Source: Plectrocnemia conspersa (Eukaryota > Arthropoda > Insecta > Trichoptera > Polycentropodidae). From it: a stretch of DNA of 64,000 bases. The notes under the pieces are model-generated. The model worked only from the letters and a program-made list of their open reading frames with translations. It had not been told where the DNA came from and searched no databases. Below are positions 1 through 12,433 of the stretch, one piece after another; the stretch's first letter is position 1; every line of letters starts with the position of its first letter. Location of the stretch: NCBI GenBank assembly GCA_009617715.1, contig VTFK01000220.1, positions 744,001-808,000 of the forward strand, written 5' to 3'. A program made the position numbers and the translations under genes.

Positions 1-279
1 TAAAAACTCACCCTTAAATTTAATATATATTTATATTTTAAATTGTGGTTTATTTGACAGTTGATTAACTTTTCTCTCTTATTCTCAAAGATAGGCAAAA
101 ATGTTAATACTAAAATATAGATATTTACATTATATTATGTTATTTCAGTAATAAAAAACTAGTCAAAACAAATTCGAGTTCAAAACTTGACTTTGGATGT
201 AATTAATATATTAGATTACTCTTAAAATAATTATTGATAGTGTCGAAAAAGCGCTACATTTTTCTTTTGTGGATTGCCT
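1..279. other. AT-rich sequence, no feature seen
   Basis: This stretch has very low complexity AT-rich sequence with no coding similarity that I recognise on either strand. Confidence 0.4.
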
Positions 280-1210
280 CAAGAATATTTTTATACAAAT
301 TCACACCTCCCCTGGCCGTATTCGTTTTCTCATATCTATCTATCCTTATTATTATCTTTATAGTAGTGAAACTTTATTAATTATTAAAATACTCTGGTAT
401 CATTTTATTTTCTAACTTATTTTTAAATACTAGAACATTTATTGAATTTCCAACCATTATTTTTATTTACTAAAACTGCTCTTATTATCATATTTTGCAA
501 TTTTGCAACATCGTCTGATCTAATCAATTAATATTATTGCACAATAATTGCAGTGGGGTAATATATTAATAATTCTTGTCATACCTATTTTTCTATTATA
601 TAATTACAATCTTTCTTTATTTTTTTTTCTACAATTACCCTTAAATATTTTACATTATCGACTATTTTTATAATAGAGCTATCTATATATTTTTTTATTA
701 TATTATCTAACATATGTATGTTTATAATTATTAATCATATATTTAGTTCAATACATTATTAATAAAAAAAAAATTATTGTATGTTTTAGCTAAGGTATCT
801 ACAATTTTTTAACATTATCACCAATGCAATAAATTAGTGTCATCTGCAGTTATTTTTATTAATTATTTCAATAATATAATATATAATATAAACACCGTTA
901 GATTAAGCATTATTTATACTAACTTTTTGCTCTTTCTTTTTTAAATAATTATCAAACTATCTTAAAGCTATTTCAGTTATACTTATAATCTCTAATTTCT
1001 TTTACATTATACTTTTAAAAGCTCTGTAGAATTGTCTGTGAAGTATTTTTTTTGTAAAAATTATGAAATCTTTTAATTATTTGATTGCATACAAGGCAAC
1101 ATGTTAATTAATCTCGTCTCCTCAATCTTTTTTATTATTTTATTTTAGATATAGGTATTGTAGCAATCTTTAAATTATAAGATAATTATCGTTCATAAAT
1201 TAATTACTAT
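280..1210 (-). mobile_element. Old, decayed copy of LINE family 1
   Basis: The sequence aligns by eye, with many substitutions and indels, to the minus-strand LINE at 4.56-6.2 kb. Shared landmarks appear in the same order: the CTCCCCTGGCCGTATTCG block near 305 (CTCCCCTAGCCGTACTCG at 4832), the TATCACCAATGCAATA block near 817 that corresponds to the segment next to the FADDT active site, and ATAGGTATTGTAGCAATC near 1151. No open frame survives. It is a dead relic, clearly older than the other family members in the window. Confidence 0.7.
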
Positions 1211-2821
1211 GCTTTATTCACTAAATAATGTAATTTAGTTCATAGTATGTTTCTTCAATTATATTTACATCCAATACATCAATACTGTTTTTTTTTTAAC
1301 AAATTATATTTTCAATTTATTCTAATAATAGTGATTTTAATTCTATTAATTTTACATTAAATGTATCATTACTGTATTGTACTAATTTATTGCTGATTTT
1401 TAAATATATTTCCATCAATCAACATATTTATGTATGTGCTATTTACTTTTTTGTTGTTTTCCACATATTATTCAGATAATCTTTAATGATTTGACTGACA
1501 TATTTCTAAATTGTTGTAATGTTTTTTTATTTTTCATTAACCTCATCATTTAATTTTTATTATTTAAAATATTTTATATGAAGCATTTTAACCATCAACA
1601 TTAAACAACGGTCTTGGGTTGAATCGATTTGCTGTTCTAAATTTACATTAACATTTTATTTTATTATCCACAATATTCATATTAATATTGTTGCATATCA
1701 TATTAACATGCATGTTATTTACATCCCAGTCACATTTTTTTAATTCTATTATTAAATTGGTAATATATATATTTTTTCACCTTATTATTTTTTTACCATA
1801 TTTATATGTTTTTCTATATAAATATATACAATAAATGGAGTTATACTTACTTTACATTGTACTCTTTTACTGTTGCTAAAAACATCAATTCTACACATAA
1901 AAATAAATTTAAATTTTGGACCATTCTATACGTGGTATGTATTGTATTGTAGAAACTGATTATACACGCGGCAAATTATTGTCTCGAATTTCAATATTAT
2001 CCCATCTGCGGCTAATTAACGCGCTCTCGTAATTAACCATATATACAACGCGTCGTAATTAACGACGTGTAACAATTCGTTTGAGCGTAAAATTGAAAGT
2101 TGTGACATTGTAATCGATCTAATTATATCTCAATTTTTATTATTGTTTTTAGTGAAAAATCACAAATTTTCTCACAATGCGTATTTATTATTTTGGACGG
2201 CTTTCCTCGCTTTCTTTAACCGGTTAATTTCGCGTTAACCGCATAAATCAAACTGGCAAAACGAAGTGACGGAGCCATGATGAATGGATGGAAGTGGATG
2301 GAAGTAGAGGAAGTCGACCTGATGCAGCGATAGCCTCGAGACGATTACCATAAGTGGGAATTGAATTAGACAATCACTTTGCGCGAAGATGATTTATACT
2401 GTGTAGCGTGTGTGTGTGAAATGCGAAATAAAAATCTAAAAACCGCCACAGGCTGGTCCAAAATTTGATATGTAAAAATTGATTCTAACACGTGTCGGAA
2501 TATTAGAATTTATTAAATCAAACGCGATAGCGATAATAATTAAAGCAGGTGGTGTTTTTCGTTTGTATACATTTATTTATTAGCAGCAAAAAATGTATAT
2601 CTTAAAAAGTCTAAGGGAATCGTATTAATAATTATTTATATCTAAAGTTTATTTTATTTTTGTTAGGTTTTATATATATATGTACACATATTAAATGTAA
2701 TTTGTGGCATATTGATTTTTATTGCAAAATTTGGTCATTTTTATAGTGAAATTAGTCACATTTTATATGCCAATTTAATATTTTCCGATTTTTAACATCT
2801 AAACAATAATCCGGTTTTGAT
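1211..2821. other. Non-coding stretch, mostly AT-rich
   Basis: No exon or recognisable transposon was found. From about 1960 to 2430 the composition becomes GC-richer, with several TAATTAA motifs and CG dinucleotides; that part is listed separately as a possible regulatory island. Confidence 0.35.
1960..2430. promoter_or_regulatory. GC-richer island with clustered TAATTA motifs (candidate regulatory DNA)
   Basis: Within 2010-2075 there are three TAATTAA cores next to CG-containing words (CTAATTAACGCGC, GTAATTAACCAT, GTAATTAACGACG), and AACCGGTTAATT-like words follow near 2218. TAATTA is the core bound by many homeodomain proteins. The block stands out in composition from the AT-rich flanks and has no coding potential. 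A cis-regulatory role is inference only. Confidence 0.25.
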
Positions 2822-3494
2822 GAGGCGCGTACGGTGAGATTCTTTCCCTTTCGCTCGCTCGCGTATTTAGTGACGAATGTGAGTGAGAGATAAGGACGTA
2901 CAGTCCGTTCAGATATGAACGCTCATCGTTACAGTATTGGTGAAAAAATATAATAGGGTGAGCATGTGAAATTACAATTGCAATTAATTTAATTTGTTGA
3001 ATAAAGTGTAAAATATCACTTTCTTAATTATTCTGTTTATTTATATACATATTTTACTCAAAAACATCAGACCAGTTTTGGTATCACTCTCCATGTTGAA
3101 TGTCTGTTTAATATAATATTTTTTAAAATACCAATAGAATGTTACAGGAATGTTTTTATTGATTACAAAATGACAATAATTTATAATAAAAATATAACAC
3201 ATTATAATTTTTATTTAATTATCAACGTATGGTCACCCAACCTTTAAAACAGCCCTGATTTAATATTGGTAACGTTCTTCTATCGGTGTAAACAAATTCG
3301 CGGAAAACTGTGTATGTATGCATGCATGCGTACACGCACCCTTATTTCCAACACAACGATGATGAGCGCAAACATCTTGGATGGAACGTGCGGATCTATA
3401 CGATACACGCGTTCCGCTCGTCCTTATCTCTTACTCACTCTCGTCACTTGACAAGCGAGCGAGCGAAAGGGAATGTATCTTACCGTACGCGCCT
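2822..3494. mobile_element. Non-autonomous DNA transposon with ~130-bp terminal inverted repeats
   Basis: The left end begins GAGGCGCGTACGGTGAGAT and contains TCCCTTTCGCTCGCTCGC. The right end (3360-3494), read on the other strand, begins AGGCGCGTACGGTAAGAT and contains the same TCCCTTTCGCTCGCTCGC. The arms stay similar for about 130 bp, through an AGTGAGAGATAAGGACG / AGTAAGAGATAAGGACG block to a GATGTTTGCGCTCATC-like end. The interior encodes no transposase. The flanks share GAT or TGAT, which could be a short target-site duplication, but the boundary is ambiguous by a base. The superfamily is not assigned. Confidence 0.75.
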
Positions 3495-4559
3495 GATGTT
3501 GACATAAATAAAAATTGCTGTCTTCTTATAATAATATGATAGTAATTCATTACATATTTTCTGATGATTGATTTTAAAATAATTTAAATTTATTTTATTT
3601 AATTGTTCCAAATATTTTGTTGAAAATGAAGTGGATACTATTTTAAGGCCTTTAAAAATGTATTTGCAGACATTTTTAGGTATTGATTAATATTTTTTAA
3701 GTGTTATATTTAGTGCCCAAAGGAAAGGGCCAAAAAATAGTAAAAAAGTATTATTATTACCTATATTTTTTATTATAAAACTATAATAAATCATTAATAC
3801 TATGGTTAAGTGTGTTTTATCTCTCAATGCAAATATAAAATATATAAATATATTATTGATTCATTACTGTAGGTTAATACATATAATTAATTATAATTTT
3901 GCAAAGTAATATGTTTTTTTAAATCATCTTTTACCAACAAATTTAATGAAAACTGTGATCCAAAAATTTGTTTATTTTGATAAATTACCCAAAAAATAAA
4001 AATAATCATTTAAGGTATAAGAAAATATTGTGAAATTCCACTTTATATAAAGCATTTTTTATTTATAATTAATAAATATAATATATTTTAATTTTGCAAA
4101 TAAATATATTTTTTAATGTAATGAAACCCTTAACCAACATATGTATGTCTTAAAAAAGAATTAATATGAAAGTTGAATAAGTCATTTAATGTATTAAAAA
4201 TGCAACTATTTTTTGTTACTAAAAATCATAATGTACATTTTTTTGGTTGTATCGAAATATTTTTTTTAATCAGTCCAATTATTTAAAACCGTTTTTTTTG
4301 CTTTTCACATAAACTCAAATATTTATTTTTCTTAGTAAATAAATAAATTTAATAAAATTAATTTATGAACTATAAATGTTAGTAAATAAACAATTTTCTA
4401 AAACTTATTTCAGACGCTTTCTGCTTCTTTCCACCATGTCACTGTTACATATATATTACATATGTTTTCTATTAAAATCCTTTTGCAGCTTAATATATGT
4501 ATATGATTTATCATCAAACATTAAATGAATTCTTACATATTTATATAAAATTTTTGGTT
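3495..4559. other. AT-rich stretch with weak internal duplication
   Basis: No gene is seen. Two segments about 180 bp apart (near 3885-3960 and 4065-4140) share an AATTTTGCAAA... ATATxTTTTTTAA... ACCAACA pattern, suggesting an old local duplication. Nothing else is interpretable. Confidence 0.3.
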
Positions 4560-4708
4560 ATATTATTTATTTTTATTTAATTTTATTTATTTATTTAGCT
4601 TAATAGCTAATCTTTACATCTTACAAATTTAGTAAACATATATAAAAATATATAAAAAATACATAACAGAAAGAAAAAATAAAAATATACAATAATAAAG
4701 TCTTAATA

Positions 4709-5080
4709 TTATAATTTATTTCTATATGTACGAAGGTGTTTTTTTATTCCATTTATGAAACCCGTTATATTTTTGCTGTTTCGAATTTCTCTTGGAAGAC
4801 TATTATATAAATCAAAACCTCCGTACATAACTCCCCTAGCCGTACTCGTTTTCTTATACTTAATTATCTTTAAATTTTCTCTATTTCTAGTATTATATTT
4901 ATGTACATCTTTATTTCTTATTAAATACTTATTAAAATATTCTGGTAACATATTATTTTCTAACTTATATATAAATACTAAAACATTCATACTCAATATT
5001 TCTTCAACATTCAACCATTCTAATCTATCAATCATACTTTTACAATTAGTTAATCTATTTTTATTTAAGATTACTCTCAT
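4709..5080 (-). pseudogene. C-terminal piece of the LINE family 1 reverse transcriptase
   Basis: This open frame of about 123 residues ends the LINE coding region. It contains YNTRNRENLKI and an LPREIRNSKNITGFINGIKKHL segment, which is the 'LP..IR...S...F....K..L' ending typical of CR1/jockey-type ORF2 proteins. It belongs in frame downstream of the RT domain but is now separated by decayed sequence at 5080-5449. A nearly identical copy of the segment lies at 42919-43245, and a degraded one near 36284-36466. Confidence 0.75.
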
Positions 5081-5448
5081 TGCCCTATTTTGTAATTTTT
5101 TTGCAACATTTGTTTGTCTAATTTATTTAACATATTTAATAGTGTTGCACAATAATTAAAATGGGGCAATATTATACTATTGTAAATTATTTTTTTTTGT
5201 ATTTATACTTAATATATTTCTTAATCTAGATAATAAACCTATTTTTTTCTACTAATTTTTTTTAATATGTAATTACAATGTTCTTTTTAAAAATTTAATT
5301 TTGTATCAACAATTACTCCTAAATATTTTATATTATCCACTATTTCTATACTAGAGTTATTTATTACTATTTTGGTACTATTATCTAACACATTTTTATA
5401 ATTAATAAACATACATTTAGTTTTTTATTCTCATTTAATTTAAGTACA

Positions 5449-6198
5449 TTATTCTTTTAACCATATTTCTAATATACTTAATTCATTATTTAAATTATTT
5501 ACAATTTCTTTAATGTTATCACCTATGCAATACATTAATGTGTCATCCGCAAATAGATGAATTTTACATTTTTTCACGTTATTAACTATATCATTAATAT
5601 ACAAAACAAATACCAATGGTCCCAATTTAGATCCTTGTGGCACTTCATAAGACACTAATTTCTTTTCAGAATATACATTATTTATTTGAACTTTTTTTTT
5701 GTTTTCTTTTTTATATAAGTAATTATTAAACCATCTTAAAACTATATCACTTATACCTATAATCTCCAATTTCTTTAACATTATTTTTCTGTCTATTGTT
5801 TCGAAGGCTCTCTTGAAATCCAAGAAAACTGCTCCAATGATTTTGTTTGTATCCTTAGCCAACAGCCAATCATTTATCACTACTTGTAATGCAGTTTCAG
5901 TCGAATGCTTTTCTCTGAATTCCGATTGTTGTTCACATATTATGTTTTGAGAAGTAATAAATTCCTTTAATCGTTTGATTACTACTTCTTCTATTATTTT
6001 TTCTATACACGGTAGAATGTTGATTGGTCTCATTTCTTCAACTTTTTTACTATTTTTTATTTTATGTATAGGTACAATAGTAGCAATCTTTAAATTTTCA
6101 GGCATTTCTCCTAAGGAGAGTGCTTTATTTATTAAATATGTTGAACCCAATCTTGGTCTTCTGCTCTTTTTATCTTCATAATCGACATATTGCGGCAA
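5449..6198 (-). pseudogene. Reverse transcriptase domain of LINE family 1
   Basis: The 249-residue open frame holds the RT signature blocks in order: IVPIHK (about 41-46), RPINILP (57-63), REKHSTETAL (95-104), VFLDFKRAF with its catalytic Asp near 127, VPQGSKLGPL (186-195), and the catalytic FADDT at 216-220. Such a domain copies the element's RNA at a nicked target. It lacks the upstream endonuclease and is cut from its C-terminal part by a frame break after WLKE, so it is not a complete protein. The HSTETAL block and the short C-terminus favour the CR1/jockey group over R2 or RTE, but the clade is not certain. Confidence 0.85.
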
Positions 6199-6200
6199 TA

Positions 6201-9200
6201 TTTATTATATTCTGATGACCTGAAAATATTTCTGAGTATTCGCTCAAATTCTGATTCACTTTATATATAGAAAGACATATGGAGTGGCTATATAAGTTGT
6301 CGACCGACAATCGAGCACCTTTCAATAAAATAATATTTTATATGCACTAATTGATACATTAAAAAACCATATATTCGAATAGTTGCATACCCTACATACA
6401 GCTTCCAATTAAATAAAAAGTGGCTTACTAAAAATATTTTTCAATTACATATATTTTATTGCGATTTAATTCCTATCATAGGTTAGGGTTATTTAAATGT
6501 ATATTAATTTTATTCAATAGCAATTTGATTCGCGCTTAATTAGATAGATATAATAATTATTTTCATTATAAAGTGTAAACCCTTTGAGGCATATAAGTAT
6601 ATGTGTATGTTTGTATATGTTAATGTGCGCTGACATGTTGAACTAATGGACCGATCGTTTAATAAGGAAGCTGCGCTGCATATAATCGCAACGTTTTGAT
6701 TGCAATCGGTGCCACCTGACGCCAGGTGACTTATTATAATTATTACGGTTAGTGCTTAACTGAGAAGTTATCGCGCACAGTTACGCACTTTCCATTTATA
6801 CTATGTGCTCGTCGATTAACGAAATTGAGCAATTGAAATATATTTTATATTATTTTATGTTAATCGAAAATATATAAACGCATTTTGATAACACCATATA
6901 TGCTCTTTTTAATTAACCATAAATAATTCATCACCACCCGTTTAAATATACATAATTTATCGTACATAAAATTGACGACAAATTACTTAATATATTTTTT
7001 AGCACATGATCTATTTCGCTTGTATTTTACATTCACACACACATACGTTATAATCAGTTGGTTATATATCAAGTGTAGTTATACACGTACAAACGAACCG
7101 CGTGCATGAAAATAACCTTGAATTAACAAACTGCCACCGGTTAAAGGTGCGCATATATCATACAATTTGATCGACGCCAATTACTACATTTTAATTGAAA
7201 AGAAATAAATTTATATTCACCGACAACATTTACGTTATAAAACAATCAATTACAGTCGGTCGTAGATGTTAATTTATTTTTTACTGTAATTGTACACTTG
7301 TGCGATAAAGTGTGTGCAACGTTTACTGCTACAATTAATTTAATCGATTTTTGAAGTCAATGAATATTTTGATTAATTAAAAATAGATCTGCATATTAAT
7401 GATCTATATGATTACTTTAATGCAACACCAAATAAAATACCTAATTCATAAAAAACATTATGTTTCATATAAAAACATAATAATATTTGCTACTCAATAT
7501 TTATTAATAGATATTATTTCATAATAAAATATATTAATTTATATTCTATATTTAATGATTTTATTAGACACACTTACTTAGAAAGAATTAGGGTTATTTA
7601 ATAAATATTTTAATAATAATGTAACTGTAATAATTTTTGTTAAAGAAAATTACATTAATCAATCTTAAATATATCTACAAATGAGTATGAATTGTATTTC
7701 AGTGTATTTTTGCTAGAAGCATTCACTGTATTATTTTCGTAACAAAAATATTCAATTATTTGGGGATGGTGTCGGCAATCCGTTTTAGAGCAGTTGTGCA
7801 TTTTTTTATTACCGATCTATATTTTGTTAAAAAAAAAATCAACTAGATTTTAATTGTCAATGAAATTGTTTTGGTTTGTTAGAGGTCTGAATAAAATACA
7901 TGATTTCATTTATGAACGTGGGTACGAATATTTTTTAATGTATAATACTTCACTTATACGAATTTATTGCTAGGTATGCACTTGCAAAGAACGCATGATT
8001 TATTTTTTGCTTAAACCTGTATTGGAAACCGCAACTTTAAAATCATCCTCTGGACACGTCACACGTTATTCTTGTCACGTGTTAATTTAATGTCAGTCGC
8101 TTAGAGACTGAAAGAGTACGCGATCTGCGTCGCGTCGCTTGGCACTCCATTTAACGGCTATTGAAGCTGTCTCTTGTTCGTTTCATCTGCCGTTACATAA
8201 TCGAATATTTTTATTTAACTGGTACTTGATTCTTGCTGATTATATTTTTTGTTTAAATATATTACATAATCTTTCTAATAAGTGTTTTAAATAGTCGCTA
8301 TTACATTTTTCTAATTTTTTACTATTACTGCCAGAACGTCAATGCTCAAATTTTTCAATTATTGGAATCTCGGGATTCATCACGATTAAAACTTTCTTTA
8401 CTATTTTTTGGCTGTAATGCTCCAGCAATGGTCACTGATTCATGACCATGGCTAAAGCATCATAATCGAAATATTGAAAAGTAAGTTTTAAATCATGAAA
8501 TAAAATAAAAACAATGCTCTAATTAAATCCTCAATATTAAAAATATCAATTACAACTTAACCCCTAATTTGTATCCGTCAAATTGTGATATGCCTGATTG
8601 TAAATCTTTTATAAAAGTCTTTAAAGAAAGCGTTTATGAATAGCAGATAAAATATAATGAAAGTCAGTAGTTTTTAGCTCCACCTCCAAATCATCCTCTT
8701 AAGTGAAAGCTGGCATTAAAACCTCGCCATGATTGACCGTCTGATAATTACAAATAATAATTCATATATTGTTTATTATATGCGAGGCTATTAGTGTTTT
8801 TAAACGATTTTCAATGCTTATAACAAATGTGGCTTAGGAAGTTTTTATGGTAATTGATGGCACTCGAAAGTTACGTGAATGTTGTGCAGTTTCAAGTATT
8901 ATATTTATTGTTGTAAAGCAAAAAATAATTTATTGTAGATTTTACTGATTATTGCTAAAGCCGTAGTGAGCTAGAAAATTTCTTATAATATCTGTTTTGC
9001 TGAAAAACTTATAAATATTATTGCTGCTAATACTATAAATAAACATGCGATTATAAATAAGTAAAATTGACACAGCATTTGTCATAAGGATAAATTTTCC
9101 ATGTTCTTGATGATTATATATAAACAATTTTTTTAATTTGGAAGGCTTGGAAGCTGTGCTCAATTATTTTCTATATTAACAGAATCATAGAATTAGTTAA

Positions 9201-11997
9201 ATTTTTAGTTTGTTTTATATACTGCTGTATAAAGTATGTCGCTATTTATTTACATGAGAATTAGTCTGGATCGAATAATAAAATATTTATTTGCGCATTA
9301 GTCTAAAAGTAACCGGACTGATTTATTAAAAAAAATTTGCATAAGAATCGCATGAAATTACAAATTCATGTTTTTAATTGCACGAATTTAGTGGAAAAAG
9401 TTTTTGCATTTGACTTTTGAGATAAAAAATAGTTGTTTTATGTTAACATTACCATTTAATGCATTGCTAAAAGAGTATGTAAATAGTATATAGTACATGA
9501 TTGTTATTACAAATTAGTAGTGTTGATGATATCAAATCGCTTTCGTTACTGGCAATTCAATTTAGCTCTCATTTCCCATGCCAAAGTATTACGATGTATC
9601 AGATTTTTTCATGGTAAGATTATACGTATATGTTATGAAACATAAGTTATGTCACAAACAGGACAACGATATAATATTTAAACTTAAACATAACAAATCT
9701 TACTAAATATTCCGTGTTGACCGTTGTAAAATTAAGCCGAGCGATAGTAAAGCAAGAAACCGTTTAATGGCCTGTCAAACAAAATTGTAACAAGGTGTAC
9801 GGTCACATTTTACAAATGTTAGACATTTGTTTATACATATGCATATTTATGCACACACACGTAAAATACACGTGTTATTTATTATTCAACAGGCGATACA
9901 GGACACGCGAGAATGGGACTTTGTGCGTGTTTGGATGCGGGACAGGTGGGACTTCAGTGAGGGACATCTTTGATTATTTGTAACACTATATGTATACACA
10001 CATTTGTGTATCACATGCACATAGGCTTGTACCAGCGAATTGGTATTGATATGACGTTATAATAACGAGGTAGGAATTATAAAGTCAGTAAAAAATAAAC
10101 GGATTAAAGACAATTTCATCATCAGGTTTCATTTTTATTTGCTTAAATCTGAATATTGCTTCTACTAAAAGTGTTTTGCATTAATTTATACACATTTGAG
10201 GCTCTGCGTTTTAGAGTGCTCAAGTCGTAACGTAACTCATGGAGACATAAGTGACGACTGAATTGGACCAATATCTAATAATTGAAGTGGAAAGGCTACT
10301 TTCATGCTAAAGTCTAAACTTTAAGCGTGTCGTTCTGAAGCTCATATTTTAAATACATACTGTCGGCGGTAATTTCAAAATTACCATTTTTTTAATTTTG
10401 TAAAAGTAAAACTAAAAGAAAATATTTAATTTAAAAAAGTACAATTAAAATCATGATGTATTTATATATTACATACTGTTGTGTATAATATAATATATTC
10501 ACCTGGACTATATTTTATATGTACTTTGAATATATCCTGAACCAATATCTATAAAAAAAAACAATCTAATATGTTCAAAATATATTTGACATAAAAGAAG
10601 TATAATAAAACATGTTATCCAAACTGCAAATAATTATAGTATTGCTAGTAAGATTTTTTTAATATTTTAATTCGGTCTGGTAGTTCAGTTATTAATTATT
10701 GTATTTGAAAACACGCTGCGTATATTATTAACTGAAATAAATCTGAGAAATAATAATGCTTCGATCATTATTATGTTAATGAAAGATTATGCTTCACATG
10801 GCTACTGTAATTCATCATATAATTAGCGTTAGCTTCTGTCTTATGTTGTAGATTATAATTTATTAATAATAATATGAAGTACATGTATTTTAATGTGTGT
10901 GGAAAAAATTAGCACACAATTACTGATAATGCTGTTTTTATATTTATTTTAAATTAATTAGTGTTTCATTAAGTGGAATGAACTGATTATTTTAAAATTG
11001 TAAATATATTTTTAATTAATTATTTTATATTTTTTTGGATATCTTAAAAAAAATTCATTTGAGGATATTTCCGTTCGGCCAAACGTTATCATCTTTTTTT
11101 TTTTGGATCGATGTGACTTTCTTTTAACTTTACAAATCAGTAAACGATGAAATTTAAAGCGACAAATTGAAAATTAATCGAGGGGAAGCAAGGAGATTAA
11201 TCTGACAGCCCTTCAATGTGTCAAATGTCATGAATGAAGTCCAGTACAGTTGAACTACACGATTTGCGCTTCTCAAAACCGCACTTCATGTCCCAAATGT
11301 CAATTTTTGATGGCTGAACCTAGATCCTGAAATCAGATTGTCTCTATTTCGATAAAAAAATTTAAATCAAATTGAAAACTTACCACTGCAGTGGTCATCT
11401 TTGATGGATGTTCTGCAGTTTTTGATTTAAAACTTTAATAAAAAAAAAATTCAGGTTAACTTTTAATTATTTAATATCACAATATTCATAAAATTAAAAA
11501 TATATTTATTTTTTGATTTAATATTATATATTTTTAATATTAAATCGCGCACTGCCTGCACCAGTAGAACAACGACCGTCCCACATCCTATGCGGGCAAC
11601 CGTCTGCCGGTTGTGCAATAATATGGCAGCTAAATGCCAAAGGGACACGCGACATCTGTCCCAGTACCGGTCAATAATTATTACCGGTAGGTAATTCCCG
11701 GTCGCTCTTGCCCACCTTTATCTGCTGCGTTGATCGATTAATTTTTTCGCATGGCGTGTGGCTCCGCACTTAATCCGCTCGTAATTAAATTGCCCTTATC
11801 TCCTTAAGAGCGAGCGCCCTTTATCGATCGGACAGCTCGTTTTGTGTAATATGATAACTCGACGACCGTGTCATTGATCGCGTTTGCTTCAAATCGAGAG
11901 CCCTCGGTCGCCCTTACTACACCTTCGAATATTTTTTTACGATGAATTCAATTGTCATACTCAATCACGATAGTTATTGAATAATAGATAGTTTAAA
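6201..11997. other. Long non-coding stretch
   Basis: No exon, RNA gene or full transposon was recognised over 5.8 kb. The base is AT-rich repeat-poor DNA with GC-richer islands near 6640-6830, 7080-7160, 8040-8185, 9885-9970 and 11540-11900. Short open frames in it have no recognisable domains and look like chance. Confidence 0.35.
11540..11910. promoter_or_regulatory. GC-richer island, candidate conserved non-coding element
   Basis: This block of about 370 bp is far richer in G+C than its surroundings and has no coding signature. It contains ATTACCGGTAGG, TTGATCGATTAATT, CGTAATTAAATTG and TTATCGATCGG. Such islands in AT-rich insect DNA are often enhancers or conserved non-coding elements, but without comparison to another species this is only a suggestion. 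Confidence 0.25.
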
Positions 11998-12110
11998 GCC
12001 AAGGTTCCTAACCTTTTTGTGCCCTAGAGCACATTCTATAATATCGGTACCATCTAATTTTCAAAGCAAATTTTTAGTACGTAAAAAGTAATACACAAAA
12101 AAATAAAGTG

Positions 12111-12433
12111 CTTGTTTGAAATGATGGCGCCACGCTCAAAACGCAATGGATATGTACTCTCGGCTGCGTCACATTGGTGGTTTGGTCATAATGCCTACGA
12201 AAGTGACCAATATTTTTTTTCTACATAAATACGTTTTGAAATTTAAACGAATTAAGTGCGAGCGAGCGGCAATAAGTGAGCGTTTAACATATTTAAATTT
12301 TAAAACGTACTAATGTATCAAAACGTTGTCTGCTTTCGTAGCCGTTAAAGCCAAATTATTGTCAATCTCGGCAATGTGAAGCAGCGGGGAGTACTAAATA
12401 CTTTTTGACCGTGGCGCCGTCATTCTAAACAAG
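12111..12433. mobile_element. 323-bp MITE with long imperfect terminal inverted repeats
   Basis: The left end reads CTTGTTTGAAATGATGGCGC and the right end, reverse-complemented, CTTGTTTAGAATGACGGCGC. Similarity continues inward for about 110 bp, with GCTGCGTCACATTG matching GCTGCTTCACATTG and GCCTACGAAAG matching GGCTACGAAAG. There is no coding capacity. Just outside on the left (11999-12025) is GGTTCCTAACCTTTTTGTGC, which resembles a hAT terminus, so this MITE may sit inside an older element. A clear target-site duplication was not found. Confidence 0.75.

Larger units (their letters stand above)
4560..6200 (-). mobile_element. LINE family 1: 5'-truncated CR1/jockey-group non-LTR retrotransposon
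   Basis: This is the longest family-1 copy here. On the minus strand it carries most of a reverse transcriptase domain (5449-6198), a frame break, and a separate C-terminal coding piece (4709-5080), followed by an A/T-rich 3' end near 4560. The 5' part (endonuclease, ORF1) is absent, so it stops near 6200 as a typical 5'-truncated insertion. Other copies or fragments are at 280-1210 (old), 36345-37139, 42780-43630 and 45125-45250. The C-terminal piece is almost identical to that of the 42.9-kb copy, so the family moved relatively recently. Confidence 0.85.

Noticed and set aside
4755..5159. 134-codon plus-strand open frame and its twin at 42965-43216
   Set aside because: Antisense shadow of the LINE family 1 C-terminal coding region.
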